Shown: in pieces, positions 43,558-51,490 of the stretch
How positions within the stretch are numbered: position 1 is the first letter of the stretch
Layout of the letters: each line of letters begins with the position of its first letter
IMG/VR virus record: IMGVR_UViG_3300042876_000067
Coordinates: 1-56,485 of that record
Direction: 5' to 3' (one strand)
Source of the DNA: a virus
DNA: 56,485 nucleotides
The notes under the pieces: model-generated
Told to the model about the DNA's origin: nothing
The model's database searches: none
The model's input: the letters and a program-made list of their open reading frames with translations, nothing else
Translations under genes and position numbers: made by a program

Positions 43558-43560
43558 ATA
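43553..43560 (+). promoter_or_regulatory. Candidate internal late promoter box AATAAATA
   Basis: AATAAATA covers the stop codon of the radical SAM gene and ends only 6 bases before the next ATG, so transcription from it would start at or near the start codon. Chance occurrence around a TAA stop is possible. Confidence 0.38.
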
Positions 43561-43566
43561 GAATTT

Positions 43567-44880
43567 ATGTCAGATAAAATTAAAATTTGTTATAGCTGGA
43601 TAGGGCCGAAGGGCCCTATCCTAAATACTGAACTACCAAACTTACTAAGTTTTGCAGCAGTTGCGCAAGGTACAACTACTGATAGTAGAATGTTTTGGTG
43701 TGACAGTGTTTGGAATGAAATCTTCTGTAATCGTCCTGGTTACGAACTGTATCATATATCAATGCTAGAAGATAAAGATGTATTCATCTATCCTTATGCA
43801 TTAATGTGGCGCATCCCGTTGGGTAATTACTATCTGTATAACTCTGGTATACTAGAATTCTCACATACACCTGAGCACGTAATTCATCAAGTAAGAAGCA
43901 ACGGTGGTTATTTCTTAATTGACCTAAGTGCTGAGGCATTTGTTCAGGAACAACAGCTTGGGTTGATGCATTCTTACTTTGGATTCTATGGTATTCCATT
44001 GAGCAAAATCATCTATGTTACTGGGTGTATGAATGCAAATGATCTATATGAGATTTACTGTGCCAAGCACAATATCACTGACCCAAGAGACAAAATGCAT
44101 CTTATCTCTTATCCTACAAGTCAGAATGGTATTGCTAGAAATCTAACGTTGAGACCCATACCACCTGAACCAAATTACGATACTGAGGTAGTTCCTGAAA
44201 AATTATTTTTGTCTTGGAATCGCAGATATCGTAGTCACAGAATTTCATTAGTCTTGGGTTTAGAGAAAGAAGGACTAGTCGATAGATCGTATATCAGCTT
44301 GGGAAAGAACGACCCAGAGAACACATCATTCAAGTTCGAAGATGTTGTATCCCCTGAAAAGCGTAGATTCTTGGGTGTTACTGATGAAACAATGCAAAGT
44401 TTAATGAATAAACTACCGTTAGTATTAGACGGAGAAACAAACATTCATCAGATGTGCGGAGACTTTGACGGTGCCGCAAGAAACTTCTATCAGAATAGTT
44501 TAGTTAGCTTAGTTACTGAGACTAATTATGACTTAAATGAAGTCACGTTGACAGAGAAATCATTTAAGCCATTAAAAGAAAAGCATCCGTTTATTATTTT
44601 AGGCGTTAAAGGAACACTTAAATCTCTACGAGAGTTAGGCTTTCAAACGTTTAGTGAATTTTGGCCAGAAGACTATGATGAAATCGATGACCCTAACATT
44701 AGAATGCGCAGGACAATCGAGATTCTACGTGAGATTGGTCGCTGGGACAACGAGAAAATCTTAGACTTTAGACGCAGAGTTAAACCTATACTAGAGCATA
44801 ACTTTAAAATGGTTAAAGTCAAATCAAGTGATGTGGTTGCGGAAAAGATTAAGAACATCATTAGGAGCAAACACCCGTGA
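43567..44880 (+). CDS. Glycosyltransferase-like protein of the N-(R/K)-x-x-x-HR family
   Basis: The 437-residue protein contains two signatures that recur in this window: LFLSWNRRYRSHRISLVLGL at about residue 213, followed by KEGLVDRSYISLG, and TLTEKSFKPLKEKHPFIILG at about residue 330, followed by SLRELGFQTF and a DYDEIDDP stretch. The second looks like the donor-binding end of GT-B glycosyltransferases such as GT10 fucosyltransferases (EK-x-x-x-P/A-L, then PF/VVLG), so a glycosyltransferase is the best guess; no family name is certain. The N-terminal 200 residues are unique to this copy. A perfect 10-bp hairpin lies in codons 11-19. The end overlaps the GTG start of the epimerase by four bases. 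Confidence 0.6.
   Translation: MSDKIKICYSWIGPKGPILNTELPNLLSFAAVAQGTTTDSRMFWCDSVWNEIFCNRPGYELYHISMLEDKDVFIYPYALMWRIPLGNYYLYNSGILEFSHTPEHVIHQVRSNGGYFLIDLSAEAFVQEQQLGLMHSYFGFYGIPLSKIIYVTGCMNANDLYEIYCAKHNITDPRDKMHLISYPTSQNGIARNLTLRPIPPEPNYDTEVVPEKLFLSWNRRYRSHRISLVLGLEKEGLVDRSYISLGKNDPENTSFKFEDVVSPEKRRFLGVTDETMQSLMNKLPLVLDGETNIHQMCGDFDGAARNFYQNSLVSLVTETNYDLNEVTLTEKSFKPLKEKHPFIILGVKGTLKSLRELGFQTFSEFWPEDYDEIDDPNIRMRRTIEILREIGRWDNEKILDFRRRVKPILEHNFKMVKVKSSDVVAEKIKNIIRSKHP
43598..43621 (+). other. Perfect 10-bp GC-rich hairpin in the 5' coding region
   Basis: Arms 43598-43607 (GGATAGGGCC) and 43612-43621 (GGCCCTATCC) are exact reverse complements around loop GAAG, 31 bases after the ATG of the gene at 43567. 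No U-tract follows, so it is not a standard terminator. It is the strongest inverted repeat noticed in coding sequence here. Confidence 0.85.
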
Positions 44881-45854
44881 AAAATATCGTAGTATGCGGA
44901 GCTGGTGGGTTCATTGGGACCCACCTAGTCGAGAAACTGAAAGAACAAGGTAATTACGTTGTGGGTGTTGACCTGCATTATCCACTGTACGGTGAGTCAA
45001 GTGCTGATGAGTTTATCATCGCTGATTTACGTGTGCATAGTAACGTTGACCATGTACTTAGTGCAGACACCGACGAAGTATATCAATTAGCAGCAGACAT
45101 GGGCGGAGCCGGCTATATCTTTACAGGTGAACACGATGCTGATATCATGCACAACAGTGCAACTATCAACTTGAACGTATTAGATGTTATGAAGAAGAAA
45201 GGCATTAAGAAAGTCTTTTATTCTAGCAGTGCATGTATGTACCCAAGTCATAATCAAGAGGATCCTCTCAACCCGTTAATGGCTGAAGACAGTGCATACC
45301 CTGCGAACCCAGACAGTGAATATGGATGGGAAAAACTATTCAGTGAACGACTATATCTTACATACGCACGTAACTATAACATTGACGTTAGAGTAGCACG
45401 ATTCCACAACATCTTTGGCCCTCGTGGATCATGGAACAATGGTAAAGAGAAAGCCCCAGCAGCACTATGTCGCAAAGTAGCGTTGTGTGAAGACAAAGGA
45501 ACTGTAGAGATATGGGGTCCGGGTAATCAAACACGTAGCTTCTTATTCATTGACGAGTGCATTGAAGGTATTCAACGTATCATGGAAAGCGATTGTACTA
45601 TCCCCGTCAACCTTGGAAGTACACGTATGATATCAATTAACAATCTAGTATGGTTAATTGCTAAATTAAACAACAAGAATGTATCAATTAAAAACATTCC
45701 GGGACCCGTAGGCGTTATGGGTCGCACAAGTGACAACAAATTAATCAAAGAAATGATTAATTGGGTACCTGACGAAGATTTAGAGAGTGGTTTAATTAAG
45801 ACTTACAACTGGATCAGTGAACAAATCGCTAAGGGCGAGAAAGACGTAGAATGA
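44877..45854 (+). CDS. GDP-mannose 3,5-epimerase homologue (short-chain dehydrogenase family)
   Basis: The 325-residue protein has a Rossmann start (VVCGAGGFIGTHLVE), C120 in SSSACMYP, catalytic Y149 and K153 in SEYGWEK, then RFHNIFGPRGSW and K192 in KEKAPAALCRK, and WGPGNQTRSFLFIDECIEG. The Cys in SSACxYP and the Lys in EKAPAA correspond to the acid/base pair that lets GDP-mannose 3,5-epimerase invert C3 and C5 to give GDP-L-galactose (or the gulose form). The MGGAGYIF loop is also typical. Length is close to bacterial and plant enzymes (about 320-380). The start is GTG, overlapping the upstream stop (GTGA). In phages this supplies an unusual activated sugar to the glycosyltransferases nearby. 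A related NDP-sugar epimerase is the main alternative. Confidence 0.82.
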   Translation: MKNIVVCGAGGFIGTHLVEKLKEQGNYVVGVDLHYPLYGESSADEFIIADLRVHSNVDHVLSADTDEVYQLAADMGGAGYIFTGEHDADIMHNSATINLNVLDVMKKKGIKKVFYSSSACMYPSHNQEDPLNPLMAEDSAYPANPDSEYGWEKLFSERLYLTYARNYNIDVRVARFHNIFGPRGSWNNGKEKAPAALCRKVALCEDKGTVEIWGPGNQTRSFLFIDECIEGIQRIMESDCTIPVNLGSTRMISINNLVWLIAKLNNKNVSIKNIPGPVGVMGRTSDNKLIKEMINWVPDEDLESGLIKTYNWISEQIAKGEKDVE

Positions 45855-46720
45855 CAAAGAAGTATATTATCGGATTAGGATGCAGCTGGACACAAGGCGA
45901 AGGTGGTTATCCAGATCAAGTATGGAAAGATCACGGTGGCCGTGTACAAGTTCGCGGTCGTGATGACTATTATCTACGTCATATTGAGCATGAGAACAGT
46001 TGGGTCAATGTATTGTGCAGAGACTATTTCCCCGATCATACTCCAATCAACTTAGGCGCTCGTGGTATCGGAAACAGAGCCGCAGTTAATCAACTTCATT
46101 TCTGTGATAGAGTAGACTTTGACAACAGCGAAGGTATCATCGTTCTAATGTTGAGTGGCTTTGAACGCTATGACTTCTTTCATCAGAACCCTAAGCATAA
46201 TAACGGTCAAGACGATGGTTACAGCACGGGTGAGTTCGTACATTATAAGTGGCGTACAGCATGGCCTTTCCCCGGTGAAGATCCTATCTGGACAACATAT
46301 GGTAAAGAACTATGGAGTGAACAGTTTGTTGCTTCTAGTCAAATGATGGCCTTACTTGACTTGCAAAACTTCTGTAAGGCACATAACTATAAACTAGTCG
46401 TGGCCAACGGATTTAATCAAAGTCCAGGTGGTGTAGAGCGTTATCTAAAAGAATATTCAGGATACTTAAAAGATAAGTTTAAATGGGACGAGCATTATAT
46501 TCACAAGACTACTGATTATGGTGCTATGATTCAGAAACTAATCTGGCTCGACGGACTAATTAAACCCGAAGACTGGGGTGCATATCATAACTTCTATCAC
46601 AAGATGGATTATCCAGCTAAATATCTTACTAACTGCGAAGGGGCACACCCTACACTTGAAGGTTACAAAGTAATCGGAGAAGAGTTAGCAAAGTTTATTA
46701 AGTTGCGTGGATATGCCTAA
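45851..46720 (+). CDS. SGNH/GDSL-like hydrolase or acyltransferase, copy 1
   Basis: This 289-residue protein begins YIIGLGCSWTQGEGGYPD, a block-I variant (G-C-S-W/F-T) of the SGNH family, with S12 as probable nucleophile. NLGARGIGNRAAV gives the block-II glycine, and block V is EGAHPTLEGY with H266 as catalytic histidine. The expected acidic residue just before His is less clear (CEGAH rather than DxxH). The middle has aromatic-rich segments (YDFFHQNPKHN, EFVHYKWRTAWPFPGEDPIW). Related phage proteins with GCSxT occur next to sugar genes and may deacetylate or acylate sugars. It overlaps the epimerase gene by four bases and the following radical SAM gene by at least eight. Confidence 0.65.
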   Translation: MTKKYIIGLGCSWTQGEGGYPDQVWKDHGGRVQVRGRDDYYLRHIEHENSWVNVLCRDYFPDHTPINLGARGIGNRAAVNQLHFCDRVDFDNSEGIIVLMLSGFERYDFFHQNPKHNNGQDDGYSTGEFVHYKWRTAWPFPGEDPIWTTYGKELWSEQFVASSQMMALLDLQNFCKAHNYKLVVANGFNQSPGGVERYLKEYSGYLKDKFKWDEHYIHKTTDYGAMIQKLIWLDGLIKPEDWGAYHNFYHKMDYPAKYLTNCEGAHPTLEGYKVIGEELAKFIKLRGYA

Positions 46721-48638
46721 AAAAATAGTTAGTTTCGTTAATCCAAATTTTCAGCAGGGACCGAAGGAGTTTAATGCATATTATCTCCCGTATAGCCCTG
46801 CTGTCCTATGGAGTTATGCTTCACAGTTTCAACACATCAGTGATAACTATGAGCTAGGAGAATTTGTTTGGAGACGAGACAAAATCGAAGATGTTGTTGA
46901 GTTACTAAAAGACCACGATGTTGTTGGTTTCAGTACCTATATCTGGAATCGAAGCTATAACACAGTTCTTGCACGTGAGTTAAAGAAAGCTAATCCTAAT
47001 ATCTTAATCTTAGGTGGCGGCCCCGAATACCCTATCGAAAAGCCTGATCTATTCAGAAAGCATCCTAACGTTGATATCTGTGCTAAACTTGAAGGTGAAA
47101 TTAGTTTCAAGCGTATTCTAGAAGAATTTATGGGTGATAAGAACTATAAAAGTATCCCTGGACTTATTATTAATGACAACGGAAAGAAACTAGACACAGG
47201 TGATGCAGAACGTATAGGTGAATTAGACGTTATTCCCAGCCCCTATTTGACTGGCGTGTTCGATAAACTGATTGCTAAACATCCCGAGATTACTTGGAAC
47301 GCTACACTAGAAAGTAATAGAGGATGCCCCTATGCATGTACATTTTGCGACTGGGGAAGTCTCACATATAATAAAGTAAAGACCTTTGCATTAGAAAGAG
47401 TTTATGCTGAATTAGAATGGGTCGGAAAGAATAAATGCGACTTTGTTAGTTTAACTGACGCCAATTTCGGTATATATGCTGAACGTGATAGCTTAATTGC
47501 AGATAAACTTATCAGTGTACAGAAAGAATATGGCAACCCTAAGGCATATACTATCAGTTGGGCAAAGAATCAAAAGAAAGAAGTTGTTGATATCGTTCGT
47601 AAATTGATTTACGAAGGTGGCAGTAAGATCGGTTTAAACCTTTCTGTGCAGACAATGGACGATAATGTACTAGAGATTATCAAAAGAAAGAACCTAGATA
47701 CTAACAAGATCGAAGAAGTCTTTGAAATGTGTGAAGAACACAATATCCCACTGTATACTGAATTGATTCTAGGACTTCCGGGCGAGACATTAGAAACCTG
47801 GAAGCAAAACTTCTATAAACTATATCGTGCAGGTAATCACACGGGTATTACTATCTATCAGGCTCAGTTATTGGAAAATGCTGAGATGAACCTACTACAA
47901 AGAAAACTCTATAAACTAGAGGGTAGAACCGTATACGATTATCTCGTGGGTACATACAATGAGCATGAGTTACAAGAAGGTGTTGAAGTAATTGTTTCAA
48001 CCAAAGACTTACCTGTAGAGAAAATGGTTGAAGCGCAATTATTCAGTTGGTTCATGAATACGTTTCACATTAACGGAATGACTAACTTTATCAGTCGCTA
48101 TCTATACAAGAAGGGTATTCCCTATGAGACATTCTACGAGAATCTTTTAGTACATATTAGACAAGACGAATGGTTCAGTAAAGAGAACGACCGTATCAAA
48201 GATCATTATCAACGCTGGACAGAGATTGGTAGAATCGATCATGAACCTATTCAGGGTATGGAGATTCACGGTTGGAATCTAGTTCACAGTACAATGATTA
48301 ACTTGCACAGTGACGGTAAACATGAGCATGTATTCAGAGTAATTGAAGACTTTATGCGAAAGAACTATAGTGATATTGATCCAGAGATAATGGAAGAACT
48401 ATTAACTATTCAACGCAGTTTCGTTGTGGACCATGCTAAGATCAGTGAGTATCCAAGAACATTAAACTTTAAGCACGATATTATTGGATATATTCAGCAT
48501 GATAATGATTTAAATAGTCCTAGCACATATCTATTTGACTTCCCAGAAGATAAAGATATGAGCCTACAAAGATTCTGTGAACAGATTTTCTTTGCTAGAC
48601 GCAGAAACTTTGGTAAAGCGTGGGTTAGCAAACAATGA
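46713..48638 (+). CDS. B12-binding-type radical SAM protein, copy 1
   Basis: Starting at the ATG at 46713 (a GTG at 46707 would add two residues), the 641-residue protein has an N-terminal cobalamin-binding-like Rossmann part (KDHDVVGFSTYIWN, NPNILILGGGPEYP, CAKLEGEISFKRILEE) and a radical SAM core with C205, C209 and C212 in CPYACTFC, followed by DWGSLTYNKVKTF. Further core strands are FVSLTDANFGIYAERD and LYTELILGLPGETLETW, typical of the BchE/MiaB-like B12 radical SAM group. The C-terminal 200 residues, with QRWTEIGRIDHEPI, are an extra domain without known match. Such enzymes often methylate unactivated carbons or rearrange carbon skeletons; the substrate here is unknown. It overlaps both neighbours. 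Confidence 0.8.
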   Translation: MPKKIVSFVNPNFQQGPKEFNAYYLPYSPAVLWSYASQFQHISDNYELGEFVWRRDKIEDVVELLKDHDVVGFSTYIWNRSYNTVLARELKKANPNILILGGGPEYPIEKPDLFRKHPNVDICAKLEGEISFKRILEEFMGDKNYKSIPGLIINDNGKKLDTGDAERIGELDVIPSPYLTGVFDKLIAKHPEITWNATLESNRGCPYACTFCDWGSLTYNKVKTFALERVYAELEWVGKNKCDFVSLTDANFGIYAERDSLIADKLISVQKEYGNPKAYTISWAKNQKKEVVDIVRKLIYEGGSKIGLNLSVQTMDDNVLEIIKRKNLDTNKIEEVFEMCEEHNIPLYTELILGLPGETLETWKQNFYKLYRAGNHTGITIYQAQLLENAEMNLLQRKLYKLEGRTVYDYLVGTYNEHELQEGVEVIVSTKDLPVEKMVEAQLFSWFMNTFHINGMTNFISRYLYKKGIPYETFYENLLVHIRQDEWFSKENDRIKDHYQRWTEIGRIDHEPIQGMEIHGWNLVHSTMINLHSDGKHEHVFRVIEDFMRKNYSDIDPEIMEELLTIQRSFVVDHAKISEYPRTLNFKHDIIGYIQHDNDLNSPSTYLFDFPEDKDMSLQRFCEQIFFARRRNFGKAWVSKQ

Positions 48639-49639
48639 AAGATACATTAACATATGATCCAGTAGACGGATACGATGTTACTCAGATCGTTAATGACATA
48701 GCAAAGTATAAAGCTAAACGAGTAATTATATTCAATGAGTTAGAGTGGGAGCAACGTCATTTCCCTAAACATTTCTATGACTTATTGAAAGAGTTTAAAA
48801 TTGAATTTACTATGATTCATGGTAGTTTCCCTGATAAAGTCTATAATGATTACTGTGATTCAATGGGATTAGAATATAGTCAGATAGAGTTCTGGCCTAC
48901 ATTCTGGATAAGCTGGACTGAAATGTGTCTACGTTCTAATTTCCCGTATAAAGAATACACACCTACAACTGAACACAAATACCCCTTCATAAGTTTAAAC
49001 AACAAAGGGCATGTTCACCGTTGTGCGTTAATAGATAATCTAGCACGACATAACCTAATAGACAAAGGTGTAGTCACGTATCACAACTTTGTCACTAATC
49101 ATGGTTACCCCTTCAAGTATTATGACGGTAGAATCAGAACCATTGACGATGATTTTGCTACTAGATTAGATTCATTTCTATTGCCAGAACAGTTCCATCA
49201 ATCGTTCCTACATGTAGTAGGTGAAGCTACCACAACAGTCAATATTATCAGTGAGAAAACACTAATCCCTATCTTCTTAAAGAAGCCTTTTATATCATTA
49301 GGTAAAGAAGGGTTTAACCAGTGTTTAACTGACTTAGGATTTGAGTTATACACAGAGTTATTCGACTATAGTTTTGACAGAATAACAGACATGGAAACAC
49401 GTGCTAGTATGGTTGCAGACAATGTAAACAGTATCGTGGGTAAAGACTATAATCAATTATATGAGTTAATTAAGCCTAAATTGATACACAATTACAATCG
49501 TGCCCAAGAGATTATACACGATATAAACTATATTCATCCACTCGCTGTTGAACGTGTAAACTATGTTGGGCTTGAAGGGTATAAGCCAATGCACAGTGAC
49601 GGCAGATATATTAACTTAGTCAATCAATGCTTAAAGTAA
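48635..49639 (+). CDS. Glycosyltransferase-like protein of the N-(R/K)-x-x-x-HR family, second complete copy
   Basis: The 334-residue protein has PFISLNNKGHVHRCALIDNL at about residue 115 with ARHNLIDKGVVTYHNF, and IISEKTLIPIFLKKPFISLG at about residue 204 with CLTDLGFELY and a DYSFD segment. The same order is found in 43567, 49627 and the middle of 51491. Here the first motif is NNKG-x-x-HR. The 100-residue N-terminus is alpha/beta (YKAKRVIIFNELEWEQ). Because it is adjacent to the next copy and overlaps it by 13 bases, the two probably arose by duplication, though they are now strongly diverged. A glycosyltransferase activity is inferred from the EK-T...P-I/L...PF-I-x-LG pattern only. Confidence 0.58.
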   Translation: MKDTLTYDPVDGYDVTQIVNDIAKYKAKRVIIFNELEWEQRHFPKHFYDLLKEFKIEFTMIHGSFPDKVYNDYCDSMGLEYSQIEFWPTFWISWTEMCLRSNFPYKEYTPTTEHKYPFISLNNKGHVHRCALIDNLARHNLIDKGVVTYHNFVTNHGYPFKYYDGRIRTIDDDFATRLDSFLLPEQFHQSFLHVVGEATTTVNIISEKTLIPIFLKKPFISLGKEGFNQCLTDLGFELYTELFDYSFDRITDMETRASMVADNVNSIVGKDYNQLYELIKPKLIHNYNRAQEIIHDINYIHPLAVERVNYVGLEGYKPMHSDGRYINLVNQCLK

Positions 49640-50703
49640 CACAACGCTGGACCCTAAACTTCCCTGAATTTGTCAAGGATATTGAAGATAATCCTTCGGT
49701 TGTATCACATATTCTACTAGACTTTCTGCAAGAGATATTGTATACCTGGCCTACTGAAACTGTAGCGTATGAGAGGTTATTAGATATCGCATACGAACAC
49801 AATATCCCTGTCACAATTGTTACTCCGTATCCAAAGACTATGCCTCCTTTACTTGACTTTAATGAGCCTAAGTACAAGCGTATTAACATGATATACATGC
49901 CAGAGTTCTGGTTCACTCGTACATATAATATGTGGACATTAAGCCAGGGCAATATGGACATGAATCTTGCTAAGAATGTAGATATGCGAGACATGAACTT
50001 TGGAGAGAATAACAATAATTTCAATTATCTTTATATCTGTACAAACAACATAGCCAAGCGTCATCGTTGCTTAGTAATGGATCTATTGGCTAAACACAAT
50101 CTAATTGATCGTGGTGCAATATCCTGGAGAGACATTATTCACGCATTTGACGAAGACCGTCATCTATATCCAGACTTACTAGACAGTCAACGGGGCAATT
50201 ATCCATATCAATATTGGACTCCTAAACGAATGTTCTTGGACTATGATCTAAGTTACTTTCATCAAGAAACAGTTCCAGAACAGTTTAAAGAATCCTTTAT
50301 GCAGTTAGTTACAGAGAGTGATGACGAGATTGTTTTCTTTAGCGAAAAGACCGCGACTCCGATACTATTAAACAAAATCTTCTTAGTGGCCGGTTCTCAG
50401 TATCATCACAGAGAATTAAACAGTATGGGCTTTGTAAACTATGACGAGATTTTTGATTATAGTTTTGACACAGAACCTGATAATCATAATAGATATGAAA
50501 AGATTATTGAGAATGTTAAACGTCTTTCTGTCTTATCCCGTGAAGAATTAGCTGAGTTATACAAGAAACTATGGCCAAAGATTGTACATAACAAACGTGT
50601 GGCAATGGGTTATGTCAATAATCTTCCAAAAGAAGTGTTACCGTTCTTAGATATACTGAAAAATGAAACTGAGTATACGGGCCCACTAAATATGTTTCTA
50701 TGA
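49627..50703 (+). CDS. Glycosyltransferase-like protein of the N-(R/K)-x-x-x-HR family, third complete copy
   Basis: The 358-residue product has YLYICTNNIAKRHRCLVMDL at about residue 132 followed by LAKHNLIDRGAISWRDI, and VFFSEKTATPILLNKIFLVA at about residue 236, then ELNSMGF and a YSFDTEPDNHNRY stretch. The spacing between the two motifs, about 100 residues, is like the copy at 48635. The N-terminus again has an alpha/beta half (HNIPVTIVTPYPKTMPP). It starts inside the upstream gene (13-base overlap) and ends sharing four bases with the SGNH gene. The repeated presence of the family in one transcription unit suggests enzymes that add successive sugar units, which remains to be shown. Confidence 0.58.
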   Translation: MLKVTQRWTLNFPEFVKDIEDNPSVVSHILLDFLQEILYTWPTETVAYERLLDIAYEHNIPVTIVTPYPKTMPPLLDFNEPKYKRINMIYMPEFWFTRTYNMWTLSQGNMDMNLAKNVDMRDMNFGENNNNFNYLYICTNNIAKRHRCLVMDLLAKHNLIDRGAISWRDIIHAFDEDRHLYPDLLDSQRGNYPYQYWTPKRMFLDYDLSYFHQETVPEQFKESFMQLVTESDDEIVFFSEKTATPILLNKIFLVAGSQYHHRELNSMGFVNYDEIFDYSFDTEPDNHNRYEKIIENVKRLSVLSREELAELYKKLWPKIVHNKRVAMGYVNNLPKEVLPFLDILKNETEYTGPLNMFL

Positions 50704-51479
50704 ACTTTGAATGGTCAAAATATAAAAGAGTCTTCACGTTTGGTTGCAGCTTTACTAGTTACTACTGGCCAACTTGGGCAGACGTAATCTTTCAAGAAAC
50801 TCCTCAAGCAGAACTATACAATTTTGCACGTGCCGGAGCAGGTAATCTAATGATTACTTCACGTATTGCAGAAACTAATCAACGATATAAATTCAACGAA
50901 GATGACTTGGTATTAGTCATGTTCACAACTCCTACAAGAGAAGACAGATGGTTAACTAACGGTGGTTGGCTAACATTGGGTAATATCTATAATCAGGATA
51001 GATATAGTGACGAATGGGTCAGAGAGTTTGCTGATGAACGTGGGTATTTAATTAGAGATCACGCTCTTGTGGATATGTCAATCACGTATCTAAATAGTCT
51101 TCCATGTACAAGTTACTGTATGGCTAGCTCACCTTTCGTAATCGATGCCGAAAGCAATATTTTTGACAAAGCTAATCCTCACGAAGATGTCCAAGAACTA
51201 TATAAAGACAGCATGAAACGACTTCCAAAGTCATTATATGAGTTTGATTACGCTAAAGAATATAAGTCAGATCATATTAAATTTGGAGACGGGCATCCAT
51301 CGACTATGATGTATTATCAATATCTAAAGAATATTGGATTTAATCTATCTGATAAGACATACGAATTTGCAAAAGACTCTACAGAAAAACTGTTTAAGAT
51401 AACAGATAGACATGATTGTTTTAAAGTATTTCCAGAATGCGATGAAAGAGTCTCGGTAATGTACAAAACACTGTATTAA
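50700..51479 (+). CDS. SGNH-like hydrolase or acyltransferase, copy 2
   Basis: The 259-residue protein shows RVFTFGCSFTSYYWPTW with S17 as probable nucleophile, ARAGAGNLMITSRI as block II/III, and D197-G198-H199 in FGDGHPSTMMYYQYL as the catalytic Asp/His block. The GCSFT version is common in phage and cyanobacterial SGNH proteins, and the triad here is more complete than in copy 1. The middle is aromatic-rich (TNGGWLTLGNIYNQDR). The C-terminal extension after residue 215 contains DRHDCFKVFPECDERV, absent from copy 1. Removing or adding an acyl group on a sugar fits the setting. It overlaps the upstream gene by four bases and is followed by an 11-base gap. Confidence 0.68.
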   Translation: MNFEWSKYKRVFTFGCSFTSYYWPTWADVIFQETPQAELYNFARAGAGNLMITSRIAETNQRYKFNEDDLVLVMFTTPTREDRWLTNGGWLTLGNIYNQDRYSDEWVREFADERGYLIRDHALVDMSITYLNSLPCTSYCMASSPFVIDAESNIFDKANPHEDVQELYKDSMKRLPKSLYEFDYAKEYKSDHIKFGDGHPSTMMYYQYLKNIGFNLSDKTYEFAKDSTEKLFKITDRHDCFKVFPECDERVSVMYKTLY

Positions 51480-51490
51480 GAAAGAAACGA

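Noticed and set aside
46707-46712. GTG at 46707 as the start of the B12-type radical SAM gene
   Set aside because: The ATG two codons later is preferred; the GTG has no better ribosome site.
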